64,000 nucleotides of DNA from Clonostachys chloroleuca (taxonomy: Eukaryota; Ascomycota; Sordariomycetes; Hypocreales; Bionectriaceae). Location: assembly GCA_037952775.1 (NCBI GenBank), contig JBANAY010000004.1, positions 1-64,000 of the forward strand, read 5' to 3'. Numbering within the stretch: position 1 is the first letter of the stretch; every line of letters starts with the position of its first letter. Below, one piece after another: positions 26,296 to 36,816 of this stretch. The position numbers were made by a program, and so were the translations under genes. The notes below the pieces were generated by a model that had not been told where the DNA came from, made no database searches, and saw nothing but the letters and a program-made list of their open reading frames with translations.

Positions 26296-29200
26296 CTAAA
26301 TAAGAATCTCCTTCTTTAAAAGTCCCAAAGCCAATTTGTTATTCCCTACACTCAGCAGTGATATCACTTGATTGATTCTGCTAATGCTGCGAATATCCTC
26401 AGCACTGCTCCTGTCGCTATGCAACGCTGCCGCCCGGGATGCTTGTTCATAGTAGTCCATGGCCACAGAGGCGATTCCAAGAAGATGGAATAATCTCCCA
26501 ATGTTATAGAAAACTTCGGCTTGGTGTTGGCCGTTTGCTCGTCGCCGCTGTGCGTCAACATATTGATCTATAAATGCCTGCCCCTGCAAAATTAGATATT
26601 GCCTGTTTGCTGACTGTCGCTTGAGGCCGTAGTGGACATATGCCAGGCCAAGACTCAGGTTCACCATGAGATTCTCTGGGTCAAGAGCCCGCGCTCGTAG
26701 GAAATAGCCTATTTCATTCAAGATGGTCAGATTTCTCAGTAGAAGCATAGGTGAGTGAGCGAGCGATGAGATGCACCACATACCCAGAGCAAATGTATAA
26801 CTAGTTGATGTGAAAAGAATATGGCCATAAAGCATCAACAAACAGACATCCAAATTGACGTCTACCGGATCTGCGACGTTGACGCTTTCGTTTCCATTCT
26901 GGGCCCCAGTGCCACCCAAGTGTGCAGAATCGATAGCTTTAATCTGTCTCAAAATAAATTTCTGTGCTGGGCCAGAAGTGTACCAGGAAATGGGCGATTG
27001 CAGAGTGTTGACAGTAGTGCAAACATTCGATGAGAATCCGATATTGCCCCGTCCTTCATCAGGTGTCGAGCTATGCTGATACATTTCTCTTCATCACTTG
27101 TGTATATTGCGCATACTGTAATTCTTAGTTAGTAAGAGATTTCATTCATGTCATTATCCATGTTGTACTTACCGCTCCACGCAACGTAGATCGCAAAGTT
27201 GTGGTTAGGCGATTGGAATACAGTTGAATCTTTGGCAGCCTCGCATACTGAATATGACTCTTCTCGTCGATGTGCCGCAGCCAAGCCCACAGCATAATCA
27301 AGAAATAAGTTCAACCACTCATCAAAGGATATGCCTTGGTGACCATTATTCTCGAAATTGGGCAGCGTATCCTTAGTTGATAGATCAGGCTGAGGAGCAA
27401 GAGCTGCGTTGCATATTTTGTTAGAAACCCTCCTTTATGATCATCGTGGGGGCTGTCTTACTTCGTGTTAGTCTTTCATACATCTGGCTCAGCTCAGAGC
27501 TAGGCTGGTAGCGAGTCAAAGGCTGGGGGCTCTTTGAGCTGCTCAGGAAGTTCAGGTATTTGTCCCACGAGTAGAATTTCTTCAATGATCGGAAGTCATC
27601 GATCAATTCGCGAGAAGATCGCATCCAGGAGTCGACCAGATCATCCCGCCCAGATCTGATCTGATTTTTCAGTTCACATACTGCCGAATACTGACGTGAG
27701 AGTCTGATAGCATGGGCTTGTTCTTCTTGACGCCGCTTGTCAGGGTTGGCAAGCCTCTTTGGTCGGTATCTCCGAGGTATGACTGGCCGTTTAGTGGCCC
27801 TACCGGATAAGCCTCCTACCTTATGTCTCCGGACACGTGAGCCTGCACCGCCCTGTGATCGGCGTCGATGTGATGCCAGTTCACTTTGACGCGTACCTGT
27901 TAATGGTTGATCGTGGGCTTCTTGGAGGGCCATAGCCTCAGCTGCCAGGATGAGGGCCTCTTCATCTTCTTTGGCTTTTTCATACATATTTGCAAGCTCA
28001 ATGCGAGCATCGATGCTCTCTTCATCCACCTCAATAGCTGTAAGGAAGCACTCTTCGGCAGCAGCGTTTCCGCCAGTGGCTAGATAACACCGCCCAAGTT
28101 CCAGTAGAACTGTCGCATCAGGCTCTCCGGACACTTCTCGAAGAACTTCCAAAAATTTGGCGGCCAAGCTGAAATGCGCATGACGGTAAAGCTCGGAGGC
28201 AACGTCGAATGCAAGAAAAGGGAATTCACCAACAAAATCCCGAGTATGGTGTTCAGTTGGATCCAGCCAGTTTAGGTGCTTCTATGACATAGTTAGGTAC
28301 TTGGTTTTGGGGACGTAGAATAGTTTCCATTCGTTAGGGCTTGCCGGGGACAAACGTACAAATGCTTCAGAATCCTGCCCGATGCCCAGACGATAGATAG
28401 CCAAACGAGCTCGGAGGTCTCGGGGCAGACTGACACCGTAGAGCATGTGATTTCCTGGGCTGGAGGTAAATTCTGGAACACCAAGTCGCCTATCATTTCC
28501 TTCATCCCATTCGCGGTCATCGCCTTGCCACTGATTCCAGTATGATTCTGACGATCGACCAACGGCCCATCGTGCAAGGGACTTGAGCTCAGAAATAGCT
28601 TCATCGTAGCGACCAACAGAAGCAAAAAGTTCGACATATATCCCAATATCATGCCATGGGGGCTCATCAGCTTGTGTCAATACTGATCCGATTTCGAGAT
28701 CAAAGTAGCGTCTATAAGAAGCAATAGCAGCCGGGACAGACGATTCTATGTGCTTATTGTCAAGGCACGCCTCTGCAAGCTTTCTTACCAAGTCTAAGTC
28801 GTGAGGGCGGTGTTTGAGGACAACTTTATAATCCATTATAGCTGCTCCCAGATGGCCCTGCCGATGACACACCGTGGCTTTACCAATCCGAGCATCCAAG
28901 TTAGATGAGTCGGCCCTCAAGGCAGCAGAGTAGCAAAGGCGCGCTGTGTGCAAGTTCCCCTCGACGTCTTCTTCAATGTTGTCCAGTGCAAAAGATGCGC
29001 ACCTTAGCCAGCCTGGGACGTCCTTGGGACGGAGATGGGCAGCGTACACCATAGCGGACAAGGATTTGGTGATCTCGCCAATCTCCGCGAAGATGGAAGC
29101 GAGCGAGGTCCACGCTTGGTGCGTCTCAGCATTGATCCTGATAACTTCAGAGGCGAGCGTGAGAGCTGTCGCATAGTCTCCAGCGAGAAAGGCCTGGTTC

Positions 29201-29543
29201 ACTTTGGCCAGCCGGGCTGTGATATCTCCTCTGGGTTTAGCTGCTTTCCTAGGTCCGCGAGCACCACGACCTCTAGGTGCCCCTCGCGTGGAGGGTTGAG
29301 CTGATGGGACAGCGATTGGCTCTGTGCCGCCATTATGTGTGGCGAGAAACTGTCGGACTGACTCATCAAATCTGGCGATGTCTCCCTCAAGCTCTTCAAG
29401 GTCAGAGTCGGCATCTGACGCACCGGCCGAGGTTTCCCTGTGATTCAGTTTAGCATATTCAACGAATCTGGTGCGGGTGGTATTAAAACTCACTCCTCCC
29501 CAAGGTGCTCGTCGCGCCATGGCTGAGACCTAACATTAGCCAT
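26296..29543 (-). CDS. tfc4: Transcription factor TFIIIC subunit Tfc4/Sfc4 (TPR protein)
   Basis: This TPR subunit of the tauA half of TFIIIC places TFIIIB at RNA polymerase III genes. I read six exons: 29,543-29,494, 29,437-28,360, 28,281-27,462, 27,403-27,173, 27,115-26,784 and 26,708-26,296. The start at 29,543 is chosen because exon 1 (50 nt) ends at a GTGAGT donor and joins exon 2 in the right phase. The ATG at 29,520 gives an open frame only by reading through this intron. Features in order: an acidic N-terminus, an Arg/Gly-rich patch, a TPR array from about residue 95, a basic linker (RRRSQGG, RRYRPKR), more TPRs, and the conserved SGPAQKFILRQIKA and LMLYGHILF segments. Exons sum to 2,924 nt, one short of a multiple of three. 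The frame slips between about 26,983 and 27,045, so expect 974 aa if one base is missing from the assembly. Confidence 0.9.
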
Positions 29544-30104
29544 TCGAGTACTGATTTTGCGCCTACGCAATCCGAGAGGTCTCGAAACCAGGCAAACGTC
29601 AGAGCTATTGATCCTTCTTCAATACTAGAAGAAAAACATAGGATATCTTATATATCCTAAAGACGGGGTCGGAAGACGATGACTTTGAATGATCTAAGTT
29701 CTAAGTTTAGCCCGTTTGACTTTGCAATGACGGACGTCACACTGTTTGAAGTCATACCTACCCTATACCTACAGATTCATCCAAGTCATCTAATTCAGAA
29801 CAATCCCCAACCAGCCCATTCAGGGTAGAATTTTCGATTGTCATGCTTATTACAATACTTGCGCAATATATCACTCGGTACATGAGAATCTATAGTCGAA
29901 GTAGGATGGCGACGATTTGCACATTGTATTTAAATTCTCAAGTAACGAAATTACTTTGAGACGATGGTAGAAACCAGGGTAACCCTTGGTTTCAATTATA
30001 TGACAAGAGACATAGCACAATAGAAAGAAAGTAAACGCGATTTCCAGCAGACAACAGTTAGGCTACACTTGCAGGCGCACGGGTTGAGTTGTGGCCGATA
30101 TTCC
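29544..30104. other. Intergenic between tfc4 start and vts1 end
   Basis: Contains the tfc4 promoter and leader and the vts1 3' flank. No other gene seen. Confidence 0.6.
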
Positions 30105-32107
30105 TTATGCCAATTTTCCGTCGGCCTTTGCTTCTGGGATGGTGTTAGCGAAACCATTGTTTTGATGCCATGACTGTCGGGTTGCTACATACCTTTGACC
30201 TGCTCAAACACCTTGAGCATCTTACGTCGAGCGCCAAGGGCGTTGACACCGCGTTGCTCTAGGGCTTTATCATCGAGTTCGACAAGCTCCGTCCATTTCA
30301 TGTCCTTCAGGTTATCCGTGTACTTGTGGAGTCGCAGACTTCGGAGCCAGCTTGGGATGTCTTGCAAAAGAGAGGGATCAGTTGGATCCTCAGGCGGCTT
30401 CGAGCTTCCCCTCCTTCCACGAGGCGATCGTCCGCGGCCCATGTCAGAATGATCGGACAAGTAGCCCTCATGACCGACACCCAAGGGTGACAATACACCA
30501 GCAGGGAAACCGCCCGTCATTAGTCCAGGAGACCCTTCATAGGCACTGAGAAATCCATTGTGCTGAGGAGAGGTAAAGGCGGCTGGGACTGGACTCAGCG
30601 TGGCAGCCTGCATCGCGAGGCCTGGGGAGTTAGGGCGCGACCTCTGTCCAGTAAGTCCCATATTCTGCTGGGCTTGAATAGCAAGAATCTGGTCACGATT
30701 GAGCACTTGGCCATGTTCGTTAATCATGACCACATTAGTGCCGGGCAAATTAATACCCTGAGCAGATGGCAAGCCGGGAGAAAGGGGGGTTGGTTAGAAC
30801 CCTTAGCATCGTTGGACCTTGCGCGGCGGTATTTGCGAACATCATCCAGAGCAAAGCGGTTGTTAACCGTGGAAAGAGCGGCCAGTTTCATGGCAGTTGC
30901 ATTAGCCACCATGTCAGCTTGAGTGCCACCTTGATTATTGCCAGAAGTGAAGGTTGCAGTCATTGGGGTGTTCACCATGGACGCCCAGTTCCCGCCATGG
31001 CCGTAAGGAGATAAGACGGGCAGTTCGGATTGACTCTTGTCGACGCCCGCAAGAGGGTTCTTTTGAGGCGCGGCGCTGTTTGGTACCTGAGACCGTGGGG
31101 ACCTCAAACCTGCAGAAGGAGGTGGCTGTACGAATTGACCCATAGGTGTCTGGGACGTGGTAGGTTTGGCGGCAGTCTGATCGTTGGAGGTGTTGCCAAC
31201 CCATGCCAAGCCCGATGTTCCTTGCGTTGCACCCTCCCTTGACTCCTGAGGCGGAGGAAGACCGGGTGTTGCCATGGCCGAGGTCCTGGAATCGATCGCA
31301 GCACTATTGCGGTTAGAAGCCGGCATATTTCCAGTTTGTTGGGTGAATTTGGCCTTCTCAGTGGCAATTGCGGCGGCAGCATCTGGAAACATGGCATTGA
31401 TCGTAGATGGATCGAGGCCGGAGTGACGCTTGGTGGTGCTAATGGTCGAGTTGCGAGCATACGAGTTACGAGTCGAGTCCACATTGAGCTTGCTCATAGC
31501 ATCGCTGAGCCGATTCGACATTGGGTCTAGGATGACAAGTATGTTAGTCGTGAAATTAAGCAAACGCTTCGTCAATTGGAATTGTACCCTTATCAAAATT
31601 GGCTGGAGACAAGACACCAGACATGGGATGATTCTTACCCATCTGCTGCAACACCTGGATGAAGAAGCGGATTTGAACTTGGGTAGTCTGTTGAAGCAGA
31701 GCATACAGGGCAGCAGTACGCTCGGCTTCGCTCAGAACCCGAAACCATTGTTCGATGGCACTCAACTCATCCTTGAAATCCTGATCAAGAGTAGCTGCGG
31801 CCATTTCCTCGAGAGTGGTTTCATATTGGTCGATATCGGCAATCCACTGCTGGGCAATCTTGTCCTGGGGGTCGGAGTCCGAGTTGCCTTGCCCCTGAGC
31901 CTGTTGGCTTTGTCCATAAAAATCGGAAGATGGGCGGATTCGGTTGGCCGAGGTAGGACCAGCGAGGGCTGCCATATCCGCCGAGGCGCGCAAAGAATGA
32001 CCAGACCCAATAGCTCTGGAAGAAGGAGGACGCAACGAGGACGTTGTGTTTGCCTCGGGAGTGCTGTTGCGATTCCCGATGTTGTGGTTTCCGGACATGT
32101 TGAGCAT
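30105..32107 (-). CDS. vts1: SAM-domain RNA-binding protein Vts1 (Smaug family)
   Basis: Vts1 binds Smaug-type RNA hairpins through its C-terminal SAM domain and recruits deadenylation. Exons: 32,107-31,588, 31,526-30,193 and 30,133-30,105. The donor at 31,587 (GTACAA) gives the phase that joins ANFDK to DPMSNRL. Early features are a Ser-rich N-terminus and an N-terminal helical domain ([38 protein letters not shown]). The middle is low complexity. The SAM domain is near the end ([16 protein letters not shown], then [16 protein letters not shown]), and the last mini-exon adds EAKADGKLA. Exons sum to 1,883 nt, one short. The frame breaks at a run of six C (sense) at 30,784-30,789. With seven C the text reads on smoothly ([19 protein letters not shown]), giving 627 aa. 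The start could also be three codons in, at 32,098. Confidence 0.93.
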
Positions 32108-33194
32108 TATCGAGCTGAGGGTATTAATATAGAGAGAGAAGGGCCCTTTCCAGTTGAAGTAAAAATGGCGAATGGATGCGAATTGTTCAGAATCTACCCG
32201 TCAAAAAGGACGACAACGAGAGTTGGCTATGTGATGAAATCGAGGGTATTGTCTATCTCCTGCAGTGACCGGCTGACCTCAAAGGAGTTTCGACAAGTGT
32301 GGGAAGAGTGAATTATTTCATCGTCTATTTTCGAAATGCGGAGATGAGGAAGGCAACGCTGGGAGAAGCTGGAGGCTGGTTAGCCTACATCGTGTCAATG
32401 GGATGAACATCCTAACAAGAGAATGGGCAAAAGTTACGATGGGAGCATAGGGTGTACTGACCGAGGGGATTAAAAATGTAGAGGCTCAAGGTCGCGACGA
32501 GAAGACGTCTGCGTCCAGGCAGTCAGTTGACAGTTGTCGTCACAAGCTCGACTAGGAACAAGGAGAAATGTGAAAACGAGGAAGAGAGACCTCCGGGGGT
32601 ATGGAGTTAAGTCGAGGACCCAGCAAGGACAGGTGGTAAAGCGTTGTGGCCCGAAAACTGAGCTGACTTGGAATCTAGCCTGGATAAGGTGAGGAGACCC
32701 GAGGTACGTACACTCTTAGGTAAGCGAGACTTATTTATGGAGATATTAGTAGAATCGTGAATCCTTCCTTGAGTACGCTTCCCTTTTGAGCCAACAACTG
32801 ATATAAATAACTCGGACCTGGTGCAGGTTAACTAGAGCATGTAGAGTATGCGGAACCATAGCTATCACACACTGCATTTTATTGAATGGGATTATACCCG
32901 AACTGTCCAACACAAGCATTCGCTTTATTGATGACAACATTCAAAGGGGGGTCAAAGTTGATGAGATTGCCTCGAATCGATGGCGAAAGCAGAGGCTCAA
33001 AAGGGCTTCACGTAGCACGAGAGGATCCTGCCTCATAAATAGCACTCCAACATGGGTTCGATTTTTGTATTCCTGGCTCCAGCCCAACGTCACGGATTTG
33101 TGTCGTGCGAGGTTTCTCTATGTAGCCTGCGAAGGATTGACCGTCAATCCTCACCCTATGAGCATTTTCTTGTCGCTTCCCTTCAATCTATGCT
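32108..33194. other. Intergenic: vts1 promoter and eL29 3' flank
   Basis: No supported gene. The plus-strand frame 32,882-33,355 is the shadow of eL29 exons and introns on the other strand. The long distance above vts1 suggests a long leader, as is common for RNA regulators. Confidence 0.55.
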
Positions 33195-33563
33195 TTAAAC
33201 ATTTTCGCGCTTGCCTTCCTTGGCCTCCTTCTACACAGGTTGTTAGTCAAGTTCGATCCGCGATTCTGTCGAGAATGGTGGCATACCAAGGCCTTGGCAT
33301 TGCCGTGAAGAGCATGTCGGTGGTTGCGACGGAACTTGGGGTCAACACCCTTTAGCGAAGGGTATCTCGAGGTCTTGGGCTTCGTGATACTGGGGCAGGC
33401 TGTCAGTATTGTATTGGGCAAAATTCGGGGAATTGAATGGGTGCTGACCCGTTACGGTGAGCCTTGCGCTGCTGGTTGTGCTGCGAGCTGTTCTTTGACT
33501 CTGATCACGAATACATTAGTTTCCGAGACACATAAATTCGGTTCACAACTACTCACTGGCCAT
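33195..33563 (-). CDS. rpl29: 60S ribosomal protein eL29 (RPL29)
   Basis: A small basic protein of the large ribosomal subunit. It is spread over four exons: 33,563-33,557 (only 7 nt, ATGGCCA), 33,500-33,449, 33,389-33,287 and 33,230-33,195. They sum to 198 nt, giving 65 aa plus stop. The product starts MAKSKNSSQHNQ, continues KAHRNGITKPKT, SRYPSLKGVDPKFRRNHRHA, LHGNAKAL and ends KEAKEGKRENV, the eL29 family layout and usual fungal length. All introns are 56-59 bp with GT...AG ends (GTGAGT, GTCAGC and GTATGC donors). The only open frame long enough to notice is exon 3 read into its introns, so the gene is easily missed. Confidence 0.96.
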
Positions 33564-34038
33564 GGCGTCGGTTGGATGTTGTCTGAGATACTCAAGAATC
33601 CAAGTTCGTAACTGATGAGAACGAAATCGTGTGTGGGAATTTTCCACAGCTAGCCCTAGCATGGCTGGATTGGGTAAACCTAAGACCGGCCCACAAAGCC
33701 CAGGAGAAAGCTGACATAATCTGTGGCTGCACATGACGAACCTGTGTGGCGCTGCCCGTCCCAATTTTCTAACTAATACCCAATCAATACCCACCCAGGA
33801 AGAGCGAAACGAGAGCAGGCCGCCTCGTCTGTAGGTGATTTAATGATAAGTCATACTCTCTTTAGTTTGTGATCAAGGATGATTTTTCAACGTTGAGGGA
33901 CACAGCTAGTGCATTCATGGTGTGCAAATAACAGGTTTGAATATATATTGATGCCATGGCTGGTTTGAAATACTAAAATCAACTCTATCCCTCCCTGAGC
34001 CATCTTGTACCAACTGAAAGAAACAACCGGCTGCGCCA
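33564..34038. promoter_or_regulatory. eL29 promoter region and pmp47 3' flank
   Basis: 475 bp between two genes on the minus strand. No gene. The strong ribosomal-protein promoter should lie here; I cannot assign individual sites with confidence. Confidence 0.45.
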
Positions 34039-35315
34039 TCATGTCGTCGTTGTCGTTGTAGCAGCCTCGGCTTTGGAGGCTAGGTCAAGCCCAGAGTCTC
34101 TGATGCTTGTTGACGCTCGTTGAGCGGCATTTTCCAGCTGTTGGAGGCGGAGCGATTTTAAATATCGGAAGAGGAGAACAAAAAGTAGTTCCACTCTATG
34201 AGTCTATTAGCAGGCGGTCTTTACCCAGCAAGGGCTGTCGCTGTCAAGGGTGAAGTAAACTCTGTCTCTCACCTCTCCTTTGTCATCATCAGGATTCCTT
34301 GGACCAGAAGCCCTTTCAAAATTTGAGGACCAATTCCCTTGAAGAGACTCAGGGGCCCCTCGTTGTCGATAATGAATTTCATCACTTCACCGAAGCTCTT
34401 GAAGGGTTTCCCATTTCTGGCCGGGGGAGGCTTGGATTGGAGACCGACTTTGGCAACGATCAATGGTTGAGTGGCAATGGTAGCCAGAGCTTTGGAAAGG
34501 CCACCCAGGACTAGTGTATGCAAATTAGCTGAAGAGCTTATTGATTGTTGCTAGGACGCTGTACTCACCAAAAGCCTCCCAAGGCCGTAAGTTGGTCTTG
34601 CCCGGAAAGAGAACAACCTTCAAGCGTTCATAGGCACCATAGGTGATTGCAGGATTGACAACGAGAACAAGGCTGGCTTTCAGGCCCCTCCACAGCCCAG
34701 AGACTCCGTCTGGCCCTTCAATTACCTCACGGGCCGTTGCGATGAGCCCGCGGCGCTCTCCCTTAGCGGCGGTCTGCTGTCGGGTTGTCACGACAGCAAC
34801 AGGGATGGTAAACAACTGGGCAATAGCACCAGCGGCTGCGCCTAGAGATAGCTCGATAGCGGTAGAGGGAGGGGCGGCCGACTTCGCAGACCGGTTGTAG
34901 AGAGCTCGGATGATGCTATACCAGTAAAAGTATGCAAAATTGGTTGACGCGACGCCGAGGAGAGAGCCGCTCATCCCGGCATATAGGCCCTCAATCCCTT
35001 CATCGGACACAATACTGGACAGGGCGTGCCATGTCGAGTCGTACACGGGGGCGTCGGCAGGGTTGATGGATTTCTCATTTGACCGAACCTGGACCTGTAG
35101 TTTTGTTTTGACGCTGTGGCCGTAGGTCTGAATGTCAGCGTCTGCTTTGATGGGAAACGTCTAGAACTCAACGCAGTGCATTTGGCGATGGACAAAGGTG
35201 TTGAAGGGGTCGCTCACATGTCAAGCGGGTAGACGAGAGCGTTAGCAAGAACAGCGCCCGTAGCGCCCGCGACAGCTTTGCCCCAGGGCGAAATCTCCTT
35301 TGATTGACCAGCCAT
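34039..35315 (-). CDS. pmp47: Peroxisomal adenine nucleotide carrier Pmp47 (mitochondrial carrier family)
   Basis: This carrier brings ATP into peroxisomes for activation of medium-chain fatty acids. Exons: 35,315-35,218, 35,113-34,569, 34,510-34,273 and 34,195-34,039; sum 1,038 nt, 345 aa. The first intron (104 bp) splits the signature PLD-I-VKTKLQ of the first carrier repeat. Three carrier repeats follow: PLDIVKTKLQ near residue 31, the second with IPVAVVTTRQQ, and the third with TQPLIVAKVGLQ. The substitution of P-x-[DE] by TQP in the third repeat is typical of Pmp47/ANT1-type carriers. The end carries KGLLVQGILMMTKER-VELLF, the usual Pmp47 last helix, then a Thr-rich tail. The start MAGQSKEISPWGKA fits the family. 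It is tail to head with eL29 and divergent from palB. Confidence 0.92.
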
Positions 35316-36816
35316 GGTGCAATGTGCGCGGTTATGAAGATTCGAACGTAGTGGAGGACGACTAGCGAGAAACGGAACGTCTGAGAGGGAGTTGGGAGGA
35401 CGGCGCAAAACGTACAGGCTCTACGCAGGTAGGCAGAGTTCTGTCTGTCGACAGAAATGGGCGTGTCAGTACTTCAACAAGCCATTGAGATCAATTCTGG
35501 TGAGGAGGGGTGGCTGGAGGGCTCATACCGCGTTTCGTGATGTTGAGATGTAAGGAGGTTAGCTCTTGGGCGTCATGATAATTGTCCTCAAGGGTGACCA
35601 GGTCTGGGCCATGGGTGGATGATATCAACGGCTTGTGGCTGCAGGAGTGTGTTCGTGGTCCAGATCGATCATCCATGTATGTGCCGTCACGAGTGACGAA
35701 CCTCGGGTCTTGCATGGGCACAAGGGCCGACTGTCGGCAAAAGATCCCCACAGGACGACGGGAAGATGGGGCAGAAGCCTCGGCTACAATCTACTGTGTA
35801 CATGGCATGGCCATTATCTACTGGCCTGACAACCAGGATCTATTAATACCCAAGCAACATAGTTTGCTAGATGTGCCTGCGCAGTCTTAGTTGCATCGGA
35901 TCTTGATCATACTGTATGTACACCAGCACCCAGCCTCGATTGATTGGAGCATCGGCAAGACAGGATCCCGGCTGAAGGGCTCCGGCACCTGGCACACCAC
36001 ACCTGCATTACACATGAAGTCCCTAGGCATGGATTGACCGGATGTATTACCGCGACGTTGCCGTGTTATTGGTTCTCAATGATAGAGGCACACATAAATG
36101 ATACCTACCTTAAGCCCCTGGGAGTGACTAGTGGCCAGTGGGGCCTCAGGTCTCGTACTATCATGATCCTCTTTCATGGTGCACCACGCCGGGCTGATTT
36201 GGATTTTACATGCTCACAACCCCAGACACCTGAATTACTCTCATTCTGAACTTAGAGAGACAGCTCATTCGGCGGAGTCTGTCGAAATACTTATCCTGGG
36301 TTTGACATGTCAAGTTCGTCCACCTGCATGTCGACCTCCTTGCCTGCAGGTCACTACCGCTGCAATTAGGTAATTAACTCCTCGCACTTAGAAGCCTTCT
36401 TTGACTGGTTAACATTAGGTAAGCACCTTACTGATATGTGTGCGTCAGGCACCTCCTTTGACGCTTCTGCCTACCCTGCAGGCAGCATACCTGTACTCCA
36501 CCTTTTGGCTCCAGCCCATTACGTGAACTGGAACCAATCCAATCACAAAATGAATGACTGATCAATTGGTCGTTCCTGTGATATCATATTATTATGGATT
36601 AATTGCCAAGCCAAACTCATCCCTCACTTACAGCTAGGGCCCTATTGCTATTGGTGGGAAAAGGGCGCTCAGCAAGCAGACCAGACATACCCGCTCTGCA
36701 TGGCCGTCGCTTTCCACCACATGTTGGGGCTGGATCTTGGTTATTTGTGCTGCGCCAACGCCCACCTCCTCGTCATCTCGTCTTGGCCCTGTTGACGACA
36801 GAAGATGTTGTAGTAA
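35316..36816. promoter_or_regulatory. Shared divergent promoter region of pmp47 and palB
   Basis: About 1.5 kb without a supported gene. It contains several TACCT/TAGGTA-type words (for example near 36,100 and 36,370-36,430). A GCCAAG at 36,605-36,610, about 210 bp above the palB start, matches the PacC core GCCARG but is a frequent hexamer. The short open frames here have no family resemblance. Confidence 0.4.

Noticed and set aside
30736..30790. A short intron in vts1 explaining the frame change
   Set aside because: The only GT...AG option is about 46 bp with a poor GTTCTA donor and no branch site before the acceptor, and it would delete conserved-looking text. One missing C explains the data better.
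32882..33355. Plus-strand 157-codon frame
   Set aside because: It lies opposite the eL29 exons and introns and has no family resemblance; the minus strand gives a complete ribosomal protein.
22468..35315. PEX11-like gene and pmp47 as a peroxisome gene cluster
   Set aside because: They are 11 kb apart with unrelated genes (tfc4, vts1, eL29) between, and one of the two calls is only moderate.
36605..36610. GCCAAG as a PacC site above palB
   Set aside because: A single match to a common hexamer; autoregulation of palB by PacC is not supported by anything else here.
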